From Ruminococcaceae bacterium UBA7101 (lineage in GTDB: Bacteria > Bacillota > Clostridia > Oscillospirales > Acutalibacteraceae): a stretch of 63,209 nt of DNA. A program made the position numbers and the translations under genes. The stretch is taken from NCBI GenBank assembly GCA_002493325.1, contig DKYL01000091.1, positions 53,029 to 116,237 of the forward strand, written 5' to 3'. The notes under the pieces were generated by a model. The model searched no databases. It was not told the DNA's origin and was given only the letters and a program-made list of their open reading frames with translations. Of this stretch, positions 18,521 through 26,832 are shown one piece after another; position 1 is the stretch's first letter, and each line of letters opens with the position of its first letter.

Positions 18521-19060
18521 TTACTTGTTCTCATTCTCTGCCTTTTCGGCTTCGGTCTGTTCAAGAAGCATAAGTGCAGCAGCCTTTCGTTCCTCTTTAA
18601 ACTGAGAAACATCAATATATCTTATCTGATTGGATTGCACCTTGGACATACCAAGCTTGTCCACTGCATACTGATCAATCATACTCATTGACACCAGTGA
18701 ATTAAGCTCGCTGTTTATTCTTGTGTTTTCGCTCTGTGCAACAGACAGCTCGGTCTGCAAATCTGATATTTCATGGGTCAGTTCATTTTTCAGTGCATAT
18801 GTATGCAAAACACCGAAAAACATTCCCAGAAAAGCAAGAGCCGTAAACATAATGCATACCGCTTTAATAAGAGCAGCTCTCTGCTCCTTGGCAAGCTGTG
18901 CTTTGCTTTTTCTCGTATTATTGTGTCTGACCTTTAAATCCTTTTGTCTTTTCGGTGCATATGCAGGTGCGGCAGATGACCTGCTGACATCAAATGCCTT
19001 CAGTGCATAAGCTGCATCGGATTGATAGGAATATCTTCTGAAATCGCCTGAATTAGTCAT
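18521..19060 (-). CDS. ftsL: FtsL-like divisome protein
   Basis: A 179-residue bitopic membrane protein. A basic cytoplasmic region of about 75 residues is followed by one membrane helix (VCIMFTALAFLGMFFGVLHTY) and a coiled coil of about 45 residues (LTHEISDLQTELSVAQSE onward), ending in the YAVDKLGMSKVQSNQIRYI segment that resembles FtsL/DivIC 'septum formation initiator' proteins. FtsL joins FtsQ and FtsB to activate FtsW and its PBP. AGAGGTGAG precedes the ATG. The sequence of FtsL is poorly conserved, so the assignment rests mainly on topology and on its place between rsmH and the transpeptidase gene. Confidence 0.85.
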   Translation of the reverse strand: MTNSGDFRRYSYQSDAAYALKAFDVSRSSAAPAYAPKRQKDLKVRHNNTRKSKAQLAKEQRAALIKAVCIMFTALAFLGMFFGVLHTYALKNELTHEISDLQTELSVAQSENTRINSELNSLVSMSMIDQYAVDKLGMSKVQSNQIRYIDVSQFKEERKAAALMLLEQTEAEKAENENK

Positions 19061-19086
19061 CTTCTCACCTCTTTCTTAATATATTC

Positions 19087-20007
19087 TCAGTATTTTTCAA
19101 ATACTCTAAGCCGTGATGACCTTGCACGCGGGTTCATTTCAAGCTCCTGCTCTGTCGGTGCTAACGGCTTGAATACCTTGCCTTTAGGCTTATTGCCGCA
19201 AACACATACAGGGAACTCCTTCGGGCAGGTACAGCCCCTTGCCCAGTCGTTAAATTTTTCTTTTACGATTCTGTCCTCCAACGAATGGAAGGTGATGATT
19301 GCAATTCTTCCGCCGGGATTCAGACAGTCAAAGGCATCCTCAAGTGCCTTTTTCAGCACGTCAAGCTCAGCATTGACCTCAATTCGGATTGCCTGAAAGG
19401 TTCGCCTTGCCGGGTGTGACTCCCGCATTGCCTTCTGCGGCATGGAGGTTTTTATAATATCCACAAGCTCAAAGGTGGTTTCAATAGGCTTGTCTGCTCT
19501 CGATTTAACAATATTGGCAGCTATGCGCCGTGAAAACTTTTCCTCACCATACCTGAATATAATATCTGCAAGCTCCTGCTCACTGTAAGTATTGACAACG
19601 TCCTTTGCACTTAATCCGCTTTTGCTCATACGCATATCAAGAGGAGCATCCTGATGAAAGGAAAAGCCACGTTCGCCGTTATCAAGCTGATAAGAGCTCA
19701 CGCCCAAATCCAATAGAAACCCGTCAATTTTATCAAGTCCAAGGCTGTTGAGAATGGATTTTATATTGGAAAAATTATTATTGACAATCGTTACATTATC
19801 CCTGCTGCCGAGCCGTTCGTTCAAAACTGCAATAGCATCGGGGTCCTGATCAACGGCAATGAGCTGCCCGGCATATTTGGCAATTTCACCCGAGTGACCG
19901 CCGCCGCCTGCAGTGCCGTCAAGTATAATTTTTGTTTTATCTAAACAAAGAGCCTGAATCGACTCGTCAAAAAGCACACTTTTATGAACAAACTCCATAT
20001 TACTCAT
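19087..20007 (-). CDS. rsmH: 16S rRNA (cytosine-1402-N4) methyltransferase RsmH
   Basis: A 306-residue SAM-dependent methyltransferase (MraW family) that N4-methylates C1402 in the ribosomal P site. HKSVLFDESI at the start, the SAM-binding DGTAGGGGHSGEI loop, DGFLLDLGVSSYQLD, and ITFHSLEDRIVK near residue 240 are family hallmarks. The ATG overlaps the mraZ stop by 8 bases; a second in-frame ATG is three codons downstream, and GAAGGG could serve either. Placement right after mraZ is the classic dcw order. Confidence 0.96.
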   Translation of the reverse strand: MSNMEFVHKSVLFDESIQALCLDKTKIILDGTAGGGGHSGEIAKYAGQLIAVDQDPDAIAVLNERLGSRDNVTIVNNNFSNIKSILNSLGLDKIDGFLLDLGVSSYQLDNGERGFSFHQDAPLDMRMSKSGLSAKDVVNTYSEQELADIIFRYGEEKFSRRIAANIVKSRADKPIETTFELVDIIKTSMPQKAMRESHPARRTFQAIRIEVNAELDVLKKALEDAFDCLNPGGRIAIITFHSLEDRIVKEKFNDWARGCTCPKEFPVCVCGNKPKGKVFKPLAPTEQELEMNPRARSSRLRVFEKY

Positions 20008-20452
20008 TACCCTTCAGCTTGTCCATTAAATCATACATACCCTGAGAATGGTCATATGTGTTATAGATTTTATCGTATTCCTCTGTATTCCAGATTTCAA
20101 TAACCTTGCCCTTGCCCTTAAACACAACGGTTGATGCATTCTCAAGCATAGCCGCCTCTTTAAGCCTTTGATTAACGGTAAAACGACCCTGGGCATCAAG
20201 TGTTGATTCCTCGGCATTATCCAGAAAAGAGGTTGTTGCATCGTATTTCTGATTTTCTGTACCAATCTGCATGGACTCATAGGTTTCTTCAAAATGGTCA
20301 ACGGGATAAAGAGTCAGACATTTGCAGCCCCTTACGGTAACAGCAACCATATAAAATTCCTTGCCAAGTCTTTCACGCCACTTTGTAGGAATAGAAAGAC
20401 GACCCTTGGAGTCAAGCTTATAACCATCAAGTGTGCCGACAAACAAGCGCAT
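20000..20452 (-). CDS. mraZ: transcriptional regulator and nucleoid-associated protein MraZ
   Basis: A 150-residue protein with two SpoVT/AbrB-like MraZ repeats: the first contains LDSKGRLSIPTKWRE and the second LDAQGRFTVNQRLKE, each holding the conserved DxxGR core. In E. coli MraZ forms rings and represses its own operon through TGGG-type direct repeats. I start at the ATG at 20452, with GGAGAG six bases upstream, instead of an in-frame ATG seven codons earlier. It is the first gene of the dcw cluster, with a perfect-consensus promoter about 90 bases upstream and TGGGA repeats in the leader. Confidence 0.96.
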   Translation of the reverse strand: MRLFVGTLDGYKLDSKGRLSIPTKWRERLGKEFYMVAVTVRGCKCLTLYPVDHFEETYESMQIGTENQKYDATTSFLDNAEESTLDAQGRFTVNQRLKEAAMLENASTVVFKGKGKVIEIWNTEEYDKIYNTYDHSQGMYDLMDKLKGNE

Positions 20453-20477
20453 ATCTTTCTCTCCTTTCATCATTTTG

Positions 20478-20524
20478 TGGGAATTGGTTTGGGATTTTAG
20501 TGAAATCTTTGGGATTTAATTGGA
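20478..20524 (-). promoter_or_regulatory. candidate MraZ boxes in the mraZ leader
   Basis: Read on the plus strand (antisense to mraZ) TGGGA occurs at 20478-20482, 20490-20494 and 20510-20514, with TGGA at 20521-20524. Steps are 12, 20 and 11 bases, near one or two helical turns. Repeats of TGGG spaced about 10 bases are the known MraZ binding arrangement in E. coli; the extension to this species is inference. Confidence 0.45.
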
Positions 20525-20541
20525 TTTTCTACCTCTTTTAC

Positions 20542-20570
20542 ATTATAGTTAGGCTAATAAGCTTTGTCAA
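20542..20570 (-). promoter_or_regulatory. dcw cluster promoter (perfect sigma-A consensus)
   Basis: TTGACA (20570-20565) and TATAAT (20547-20542) are exactly 17 bases apart on the minus strand. Transcription would begin near 20535, giving mraZ a leader of about 80 bases that carries the TGGGA repeats. Confidence 0.9.
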
Positions 20571-20630
20571 GGTCAAATTGAAAGATGAGCCAATTGTAAC
20601 TAAATTGTAATTTTTAGATTTTTAAGACTG

Positions 20631-20659
20631 TTGTTTAATTATGTGCAATATGTTATAAT
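20631..20659 (+). promoter_or_regulatory. promoter of the sugar symporter
   Basis: TTGTTT (20631-20636) and TATAAT (20654-20659) have a 17-base spacer on the plus strand, 28 bases before the ATG. The -10 is perfect and the -35 weak, which suggests regulation. AAGGAGAG precedes the start. Confidence 0.55.
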
Positions 20660-20686
20660 TCTTATATCAAATTTAAGGAGAGCATT

Positions 20687-22084
20687 ATGGAAGGTTACAA
20701 ATCAACATGGCGTGAAAAAATCGGCTATGGTGTAGGTGCAATAGGACTTGACCTGAGCTACGGCTTATTTTATTCCTATTTATCCTACTATTTATCAAGT
20801 GTTCTTGGTCTTAAAGAGGGCTTTCTTCTTTTACTGACACCCCTTGCAAGAATCTGGGACGGTATCAATGACCCTATGATGGGCACAATTGTTGACAACA
20901 CAAAAACAAAAATGGGCAAATACAGACCATGGATTATTATCGGTGCAATATCAAATGCGGTAGTGCTTTCACTGCTGTTCACCAGCTTTGGAATGAGCGG
21001 AACAAAGCTCTATATTTATATAGCTGTAATGTATGTGCTTTGGGGTATGACAAACACAATGGCTGATATTCCCTACTGGTCAATGGTGCCAAGCTTCACC
21101 ACAGATCCGGATGACAGAAATCTGGTTGCAACCGTTGCAAGAACCTTTTCAGGCTTGGGTCAGGGTATTATAACAGTAGCAACACCAATCATTCTGCCTA
21201 TGCTTTCAAGCGGAATGACAACAGATAAAGGCTATTCGGCAGGTGGATTTTCAAAATGGGCAATTATCTGTGCAGGTCTTCTTATTCTGTTTTCTGCAAT
21301 CTGCGTATTTTCCACAAAGGAAAAGCACGTTGTTTATAATAACAACGAAAAATTCTCGTTCAAAAAGATGTTTAAGGTTATTGCAAAAAATGATCAGTTA
21401 GTTGTATTCATTATTTTTGCTATGGTGTCAAATGCAGGCTGGTATCTGACAAACGGTACAGCCGTATACTATTTCACCGATGTTCTCGGCAAGCCTGAGG
21501 CACAAAGCCTGTTTGCAACAATCGGTGCTGTGGGCTCTGTACTGGGTCTGCTGGTGATTCCCGTACTGTCAAAGAAAATGAGCAAAAGAAACATTTATCA
21601 GTTCTCAATAATTATGACGATTGTGGGATATGCATTAATGTTCCTGTTCGGTCCTATTCTTAAAATAACAATAGCATTGGACATCAGCTACATTTTAGCT
21701 TCAATCGGTATTGCGTCAATGTTTGTTGCACAGACAATTTTCCTTGCTGACATAGTGGACTACGGCGAATACAAAACAGGTGAAAGAAACGAGTCAATCA
21801 CCTTTTCCATGAAAGGCTTTTTACAGAAGCTTGCATACACCGTTCAGACAATCATTCTGTTCGGCGGTTTAAAGGTTATGGGCTACAACGAGCAGATTAC
21901 AGGCGGTGCTGTCAATGAGTCAACGAAAACAGCAATCGGTATTATCGCCTTTGCAATCCCCCCTGTTCTTATGATAATTTCTCTCATTGTATTTTCAGCT
22001 AAATTCAAAATACACGGCGAGCTTGCGGATAAGGTACATAATTTCATTGTTGAAAAACGTTCTGCAGAAGAAAAAAACAAATAA
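20687..22084 (+). CDS. GPH-family (MelB-like) sugar:cation symporter
   Basis: A 465-residue major-facilitator-type permease with about twelve membrane helices, of the glycoside-pentoside-hexuronide:cation symporter family. The N-terminal EKIGYGVGAIGLDLSYG, the cytoplasmic loop DPMMGTIVDNTKTKMGKYRPW after helix 2, and ADIVDYGEYKTGERNESITFS before the last helices are characteristic. It imports a glycoside with Na+ or H+; the sugar cannot be read from sequence. It is monocistronic, with its own promoter and a terminator. The presence of two GH38 mannosidases in the window makes a mannoside plausible but unproven. Confidence 0.88.
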   Translation: MEGYKSTWREKIGYGVGAIGLDLSYGLFYSYLSYYLSSVLGLKEGFLLLLTPLARIWDGINDPMMGTIVDNTKTKMGKYRPWIIIGAISNAVVLSLLFTSFGMSGTKLYIYIAVMYVLWGMTNTMADIPYWSMVPSFTTDPDDRNLVATVARTFSGLGQGIITVATPIILPMLSSGMTTDKGYSAGGFSKWAIICAGLLILFSAICVFSTKEKHVVYNNNEKFSFKKMFKVIAKNDQLVVFIIFAMVSNAGWYLTNGTAVYYFTDVLGKPEAQSLFATIGAVGSVLGLLVIPVLSKKMSKRNIYQFSIIMTIVGYALMFLFGPILKITIALDISYILASIGIASMFVAQTIFLADIVDYGEYKTGERNESITFSMKGFLQKLAYTVQTIILFGGLKVMGYNEQITGGAVNESTKTAIGIIAFAIPPVLMIISLIVFSAKFKIHGELADKVHNFIVEKRSAEEKNK

Positions 22085-22095
22085 TTTTTAAAGTA

Positions 22096-22136
22096 AAAAA
22101 GGCACAGGAAATCATTACGATTTTCTGCGCCTTTTT
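22096..22136 (+). terminator. bidirectional terminator between symporter and M56 gene
   Basis: AAAAAGGC pairs with GCCTTTTT, then after a single mismatch a further 9-bp stem (CAGGAAATC with GATTTTCTG) closes on a 5-base loop. A and T runs flank it, so it can stop the convergent plus and minus units. Confidence 0.9.
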
Positions 22137-22147
22137 GTTTAGCTATT

Positions 22148-24355
22148 CTATTTTTCCAATTTACAGCCACCTGCAATGTCTTCATCTAACGGAATTAAAA
22201 CAGTTGCATAATAGCTATTATTTTTTAGCTGTACTCTCCAGCCGTAATTTGGTCTTGGGAATACAAAGTATGCATCATCAATATCAACATAGCCGTACAT
22301 ATCAGGCTTTGAAATCAGCTCACAGCTTATAACCTCTGTAAACGGGTCGGGATTGTCGGGGAAATCAGATTCAGTATAAATATAATTATTTATATCCACT
22401 GCCATTGTTTTTGCTTTTTCAATTGCCTCTTCCCTGCTGATGCCTGCATAAGAAACCGTACCTTCCAATGAAACAATACTGTTGAAATCGGATTTTGATA
22501 TTCCTCCGTTTTTGGTATGAATATCATAATAGTCACTGCCGTCACAGATTGTTATAACATCATCACCTGCATCACAAATTCTGGTGTAGCCTATATCACA
22601 TACAGGAACAGGTACCTCTGCCTTCACACCACCTGAACCGTAAAATTTTATCGGCATACGGTAGAGAATATTATTTTCAATATTTCTGAAATAGAGCTGA
22701 TCCCCAATAAATGCACATAGGGACATATCGGAATCCGATTTGTATAAATCAAAATATCTGCCAAAATATGAGCAAGTTATTTCATCATCACAGAGAAATT
22801 CCGTTGCGTCATCAAACTTAAGAACATCGCCGTATTTACTTAATATAAACAATTCACTATTCGTAATACTGAATGGCTCAAAGCCATCTGCAACAGTCAT
22901 TGTACGGTAATTTGTATAATACCAGTAGCCGTAAGGACAGGTCTGCTTCATAATCTCAACATCCTCGGCACTGCTTTGAGAAAATATACTATTGGTATGC
23001 TTTGCCCATGCATCAAAATATTCCTGCCCTGTTTCAGCATAAAGCTTAAGTGCTTCACCGCCGATAATTTTATCCATAACACTGCGCATCAGATGACCCT
23101 TCAAGCCCGTCTGTCCACCCTTGGAAAATTCATCAACAATATACTGCATTGTATAAATTCCGCCATCAACAAGGGTATTATACGTTTCCTTATTACGAGC
23201 AATATAATCACCGGGATTTGAGGATGCTTTAAGCAATGCGTCATCAGGATTTTCCAATGAAATAAATAATTCATCAATATAGTCACGCTGATTTTTACTG
23301 AGTGTGGCAAACGATGTCAGATAATCCTTATCCTTCAGCTTTTCATTTTCTGTACTTTCAAAGCTGTTATTCTCCGGCTCCTTTATCAATGCATTGTCTG
23401 ATTTTGGATTTGCCGCACAGGACACAAGCACCAAACCGCAAAGCAGCACGGCAATAACTGACACAGCAAGCTTTGGCTTTTTAAATTTCAGAATATTTTT
23501 TATTCTGCTCTTCACTGAGCCCTCGCCAAAACAAATCGGCGTAGGTGCAGGGAATTTTTTATCTGTTGCAAAAGAAAGCAGTGCATAGGAATAGTTCTTT
23601 TTAACATTTTCACTGCTGCCAAGCACCTTTTCGTCACAGCTCATTTCCATATCCTTGCTCATTAAATAAAAGGCAAGATAGCACAGCGGATTGAACCAGT
23701 GAAGCGCAAGAACAAAAAAGGCAAAAAGCTTTACCAGATAATCACATCTTTTGATATGATACCTTTCGTGTGCAATAACATAACTGAAATATTCAGTATT
23801 CATTTGAAACGGAATATAGATTTTAGGCTTTATAATACCGAAAATCAGCGGTGTTTCAATTCGGTCACTCTGATAAATATTATCAATATATTTAACAGAA
23901 GACGATAAAAACCCGTTAAATCTTATATAAGATACGATTCCCCAAAGAGCAAACAGCACAACACCTGCCAGCCACACATAGGGCAGAACATCTGTTATGG
24001 TTACAGTCTGCTGCACCTCTGCCATTTCAGCTATATTTGAACCGCCCTGCGGCGGTGCTGTCATTTGCGGCAAGGGTGCGGTTTTCGGCTCAGGCATAGG
24101 AACATAAGGCATTACGCCGCTTTCGGAAACCGCATTTTTGGGATGAGCCTGCAGAGGCTTAAACTGAAAAATACTGATAATTGACTCAAAGGAAACAGGC
24201 ACACAAAGCCTGAAAGCCACAACGCTCCACAGGAGATATGAATATTTTTTAGGCAGCTTTTTCAAAAGAAATCTTATAATTATCACTGCCGCAATAACAA
24301 CCGAGCCTGTTATGCTCATATTGATTATTGTATTGAACAAAGTATTCATACTCAT
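22148..24355 (-). CDS. M56 family membrane metalloprotease (BlaR1/MecR1-like) with unrecognised C-terminal domain
   Basis: A 735-residue protein. The first 320 residues match the M56 peptidase part of BlaR1/MecR1: four or so membrane helices, a cytosolic HERYH zinc site (H196, E197, H200), CDYLVKLFAFFVLALHWFNPL, and the downstream EMSCDEKVLG motif that supplies further ligands. A final helix ending in LVLVSCAANP is followed by about 415 extracytoplasmic residues. I do not see the SxxK/SxN/KTG set of a penicillin-binding sensor, so the trigger is probably not a beta-lactam. It overlaps the upstream BlaI-type repressor by ATGA, the usual pairing in which the protease inactivates the repressor. 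The far C-terminal part looks PepSY-like but I am not sure. Confidence 0.85.
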   Translation of the reverse strand: MSMNTLFNTIINMSITGSVVIAAVIIIRFLLKKLPKKYSYLLWSVVAFRLCVPVSFESIISIFQFKPLQAHPKNAVSESGVMPYVPMPEPKTAPLPQMTAPPQGGSNIAEMAEVQQTVTITDVLPYVWLAGVVLFALWGIVSYIRFNGFLSSSVKYIDNIYQSDRIETPLIFGIIKPKIYIPFQMNTEYFSYVIAHERYHIKRCDYLVKLFAFFVLALHWFNPLCYLAFYLMSKDMEMSCDEKVLGSSENVKKNYSYALLSFATDKKFPAPTPICFGEGSVKSRIKNILKFKKPKLAVSVIAVLLCGLVLVSCAANPKSDNALIKEPENNSFESTENEKLKDKDYLTSFATLSKNQRDYIDELFISLENPDDALLKASSNPGDYIARNKETYNTLVDGGIYTMQYIVDEFSKGGQTGLKGHLMRSVMDKIIGGEALKLYAETGQEYFDAWAKHTNSIFSQSSAEDVEIMKQTCPYGYWYYTNYRTMTVADGFEPFSITNSELFILSKYGDVLKFDDATEFLCDDEITCSYFGRYFDLYKSDSDMSLCAFIGDQLYFRNIENNILYRMPIKFYGSGGVKAEVPVPVCDIGYTRICDAGDDVITICDGSDYYDIHTKNGGISKSDFNSIVSLEGTVSYAGISREEAIEKAKTMAVDINNYIYTESDFPDNPDPFTEVISCELISKPDMYGYVDIDDAYFVFPRPNYGWRVQLKNNSYYATVLIPLDEDIAGGCKLEK

Positions 24356-24711
24356 CCCTCCTTATGTTCGTCAATCAGCCTTTTTAACTCCTCTGCCTCA
24401 CTGTCATTAATTTTTCTGCCGTTTAAAAAGGATACCAAAAAGCCCGGCAAAGAGCCGCCAAAGGAGCTTTCAATAAAATGCTCGCTTGCATAGGACTGCA
24501 CCTTTTCCTTTTCCACAAGAGAGGTTACAATGGTATCCACATTCTGTGCAAAGCCCTTGCCGCACAGCTTTTTTAAGGTTGTGTAGGTGGTAGACTTTTT
24601 CCAGCCCAGCCTTTCATTGCACAGCTTAACCAGCTCCCCTGAGCTGAGTGGTTCATACTCCCACACCACACACATAAATCTGAAATCACTTTCACATAGC
24701 TTAAGCTCCAT
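24352..24711 (-). CDS. BlaI/MecI-type winged-helix repressor
   Basis: A 119-residue penicillinase-repressor-family regulator: an N-terminal winged helix with the typical VVWEYEPLSSGELV, KKSTTYTTLKKLCGKG recognition segment, and a C-terminal dimerisation tail where cleavage occurs in BlaI. It would repress its own operon and be relieved by the M56 protease encoded by the next gene. I start at the ATG at 24711 with GGAGGTG nine bases upstream; an in-frame TTG further out overlaps that Shine-Dalgarno. Direct repeats resembling operators lie in the promoter. Confidence 0.9.
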   Translation of the reverse strand: MELKLCESDFRFMCVVWEYEPLSSGELVKLCNERLGWKKSTTYTTLKKLCGKGFAQNVDTIVTSLVEKEKVQSYASEHFIESSFGGSLPGFLVSFLNGRKINDSEAEELKRLIDEHKEG

Positions 24712-24730
24712 AAAAAAATGCACCTCCAAA

Positions 24731-24788
24731 TTTGGTCTATTATTATAAACCTCACCTTTAGTCTATAACAACCGACCACATTTGTCAA
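24731..24788 (-). promoter_or_regulatory. promoter and candidate operator of the blaI-M56 operon
   Basis: On the minus strand TTGACA (24788-24783) precedes TAGACT (24765-24760) by 17 bases, and an alternative TTGTTA (24771-24766) precedes TATAAT (24747-24742) by 18. The 10-mers TTTAGTCTAT (24757-24766) and TTTGGTCTAT (24731-24740, plus-strand reading) are direct repeats 26 bases apart that bracket the -10. They are good candidates for BlaI-type repressor sites, though they do not match the TACA-N2-TGTA core of staphylococcal bla operators. Confidence 0.5.
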
Positions 24789-24815
24789 GTGCATTTTTTA
24801 TAATTTATTCAGTTT

Positions 24816-26612
24816 TTACAACCATTCCTCAGGATTATCGATTACACCCATATATTCATATTTTCCGCTTTTCTCGTTATAGCTGTACTTATTGCAGTTA
24901 CCGTTATCATCATACTTGTAATAGAAATCATCGGCAGAATCATAAGAATAGTAATCATCCTCATCAATTGTATACTGATGAACAAGGCTGCTTCTCTCAT
25001 CCTTATCCATTGAATTATAGTAAGCAACAGCCGCCTTTGACGAATGATTTACTGCAAGATTAAATTCACGGAAATCCTTTGACGGCGACCATTTCAGTTC
25101 AGACGTATAATTATCTACAAAATCAATATTGGAATAATCGGCATAATCACTGTAAAGCATTTTTCCCACTGCGTGCTTAACCTCCTTTGTCACAAGGTGA
25201 TCGTCAGCATCTGCCAGTTCAAGAATATAAGGGTAAGCACTGTCACTCAGCGAATAAAGGTAATCCACATCAACACTTTTCAGCTCGCCTGAAAGATATT
25301 TTTCCGTATTATACTTTGCAATACCTGCATCAATATTGCAGAAAGCAAGAGAAATGAATACCGCACTGCAGATAACAACAATACCCTGCATATATCCAAA
25401 CTTAGGAACAAAAATGTGGATAACATAAAATACAATGGACACAATCATCATAATCATAAATATTGAAACCATAACACGGTTTTTGCTTAAACCGAAATTT
25501 TCAATATTCAGCTTCATTTTCGCCATAGCAGTTACAAGAAGCAGAGTAGAAAAAAGAATGATGAAAACTGAAAGAGCCTTTACAGACAATGGTATTCTGC
25601 CCTTTTCATTCTTTTTGGAGAGAATGCCTGCAAGTGTTATGATAATGAAATTGATAACGCAGATTGCAAACATCTCAAAAAAGCCGCGTCTGGCATACTC
25701 GCTTTCCGTAAATGCATACCCCTCAGGCAGAAAGCCTGAAAAGGCTGAAAAGAAATAAGCAAGCTGTGAAAACAGATAAACCAGATAGGTAACTGAAATC
25801 ACACTCAAAAAGGTTGCAGTCAGTGAGGAGGAAACGACACCGTTAAAAGACCTTTGTTTCACCTCTCGTACACCGAGTCTTTTATGCTTTACAATAAAGT
25901 ATGGAATCATATATGCCGCTGCCGCTGCTGCCACAAAAAGCTCGGCAACATATATGCCGATATTTTTAAAGGTTACGGAAAGCAGACCGCTGAAGGCAGC
26001 GTCACTGCTGGCAAGAAGAGGGACAACCACAATCAGAACAGGAACCGAAATAACAAGTCCCAGCACTATGCTTTTTACATTCCTGCTTTTTGAATGGGAT
26101 GACGAAACTGCCCTGCGGATGTCACCATAATGCTCAGGGCTGAAAAATATACCGTCAAGCATATCGATGCATATTTTGACACTGCCCTCTTTGTAGGTAA
26201 AGGTATTGCTCAGACCGCACACGTAAATAGTGAACAGACCAAATATCAAAAGCAGCATAACAGCATTTACAAAATAATCGTGATACAGTGTAAAGGTAAC
26301 TGACCCTGCCAGTGATAATATGCCGCTGATAATACTAAAAAGTGACACCTTATTTTCTTTCTTAAACAGATAGACAGTTGAAACCATAAACATCAGAACA
26401 AACGAAATTGTAAAGCCAAAGTTAAAACCGTGGAGCATTACAAAATCAACCATTATGATACTGAGAGCAAAAAACAAAGCGGTAAATATTTTATCCTTCT
26501 TTGTGAAATTGAAGGAAGCCTTGCACGACTTAGTTATCTGCGGTGCAGGCGTCGGTAGAAGCACTGCATCCTGTGCAGGATTATAATAATAGTATTTATC
26601 ATTGTTATCCAT
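24816..26612 (-). CDS. multi-pass membrane protein, DUF4173/DUF4153-like
   Basis: A 598-residue protein with a hydrophilic N terminus rich in Asn, Tyr and Pro (about 45 residues), about eleven to twelve membrane helices, and a soluble C-terminal part of about 140 residues rich in Asp, Tyr and Ser. The overall plan and the segment around ALDGIFFSP-like text (seen as DMLDGIFFSPEHYG) resemble DUF4173-type proteins of Firmicutes, whose function is unknown. GAGGAG precedes the ATG, 5 bases after the HTH regulator gene, so it is the last gene of the three-gene unit with DUF2975. No terminator follows before the blaI promoter region. Confidence 0.65.
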   Translation of the reverse strand: MDNNDKYYYYNPAQDAVLLPTPAPQITKSCKASFNFTKKDKIFTALFFALSIIMVDFVMLHGFNFGFTISFVLMFMVSTVYLFKKENKVSLFSIISGILSLAGSVTFTLYHDYFVNAVMLLLIFGLFTIYVCGLSNTFTYKEGSVKICIDMLDGIFFSPEHYGDIRRAVSSSHSKSRNVKSIVLGLVISVPVLIVVVPLLASSDAAFSGLLSVTFKNIGIYVAELFVAAAAAAYMIPYFIVKHKRLGVREVKQRSFNGVVSSSLTATFLSVISVTYLVYLFSQLAYFFSAFSGFLPEGYAFTESEYARRGFFEMFAICVINFIIITLAGILSKKNEKGRIPLSVKALSVFIILFSTLLLVTAMAKMKLNIENFGLSKNRVMVSIFMIMMIVSIVFYVIHIFVPKFGYMQGIVVICSAVFISLAFCNIDAGIAKYNTEKYLSGELKSVDVDYLYSLSDSAYPYILELADADDHLVTKEVKHAVGKMLYSDYADYSNIDFVDNYTSELKWSPSKDFREFNLAVNHSSKAAVAYYNSMDKDERSSLVHQYTIDEDDYYSYDSADDFYYKYDDNGNCNKYSYNEKSGKYEYMGVIDNPEEWL

Positions 26613-26617
26613 AACAA

Positions 26618-26824
26618 CTACTCCTCTGTAAATTCAAGAATATCACCGGGCTGGCAGTCAAGCTCTCTGCAAATTGCCTCAAGCGTTGAAAAGCGAATTG
26701 CCTTTGCCTTGCCCGTTTTAAGTATTGATAAATTAGCCTGCGTAATTCCGATTTTGTTAGCCAGCTCCAGCGAGGACATTTTTCGTTTTGCAAGCATAAC
26801 ATCAAGATTAACTATAATCGCCAT
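26618..26824 (-). CDS. small Xre/YozG-type HTH transcriptional regulator
   Basis: A 68-residue protein that is almost wholly a Cro/C1-type helix-turn-helix: MLAKRKMSSLELANKIG for the first helices, TQANLSILKTGKAKAI for the recognition helix, then STLEAICRELDCQPGDIL. This compact form matches the YozG-like regulators regularly found beside DUF2975 membrane proteins. AGGAGG lies four bases from the ATG. The likely role is autoregulation of this three-gene unit, with DUF2975 affecting its activity, but this is inference from context. Confidence 0.85.
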   Translation of the reverse strand: MAIIVNLDVMLAKRKMSSLELANKIGITQANLSILKTGKAKAIRFSTLEAICRELDCQPGDILEFTEE

Positions 26825-26832
26825 ATGCCCTC

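Noticed and set aside
24352..24355. blaI-M56 pair as a beta-lactam resistance operon
   Set aside because: No beta-lactamase or mecA-like gene is adjacent and the sensor lacks visible penicillin-binding motifs.
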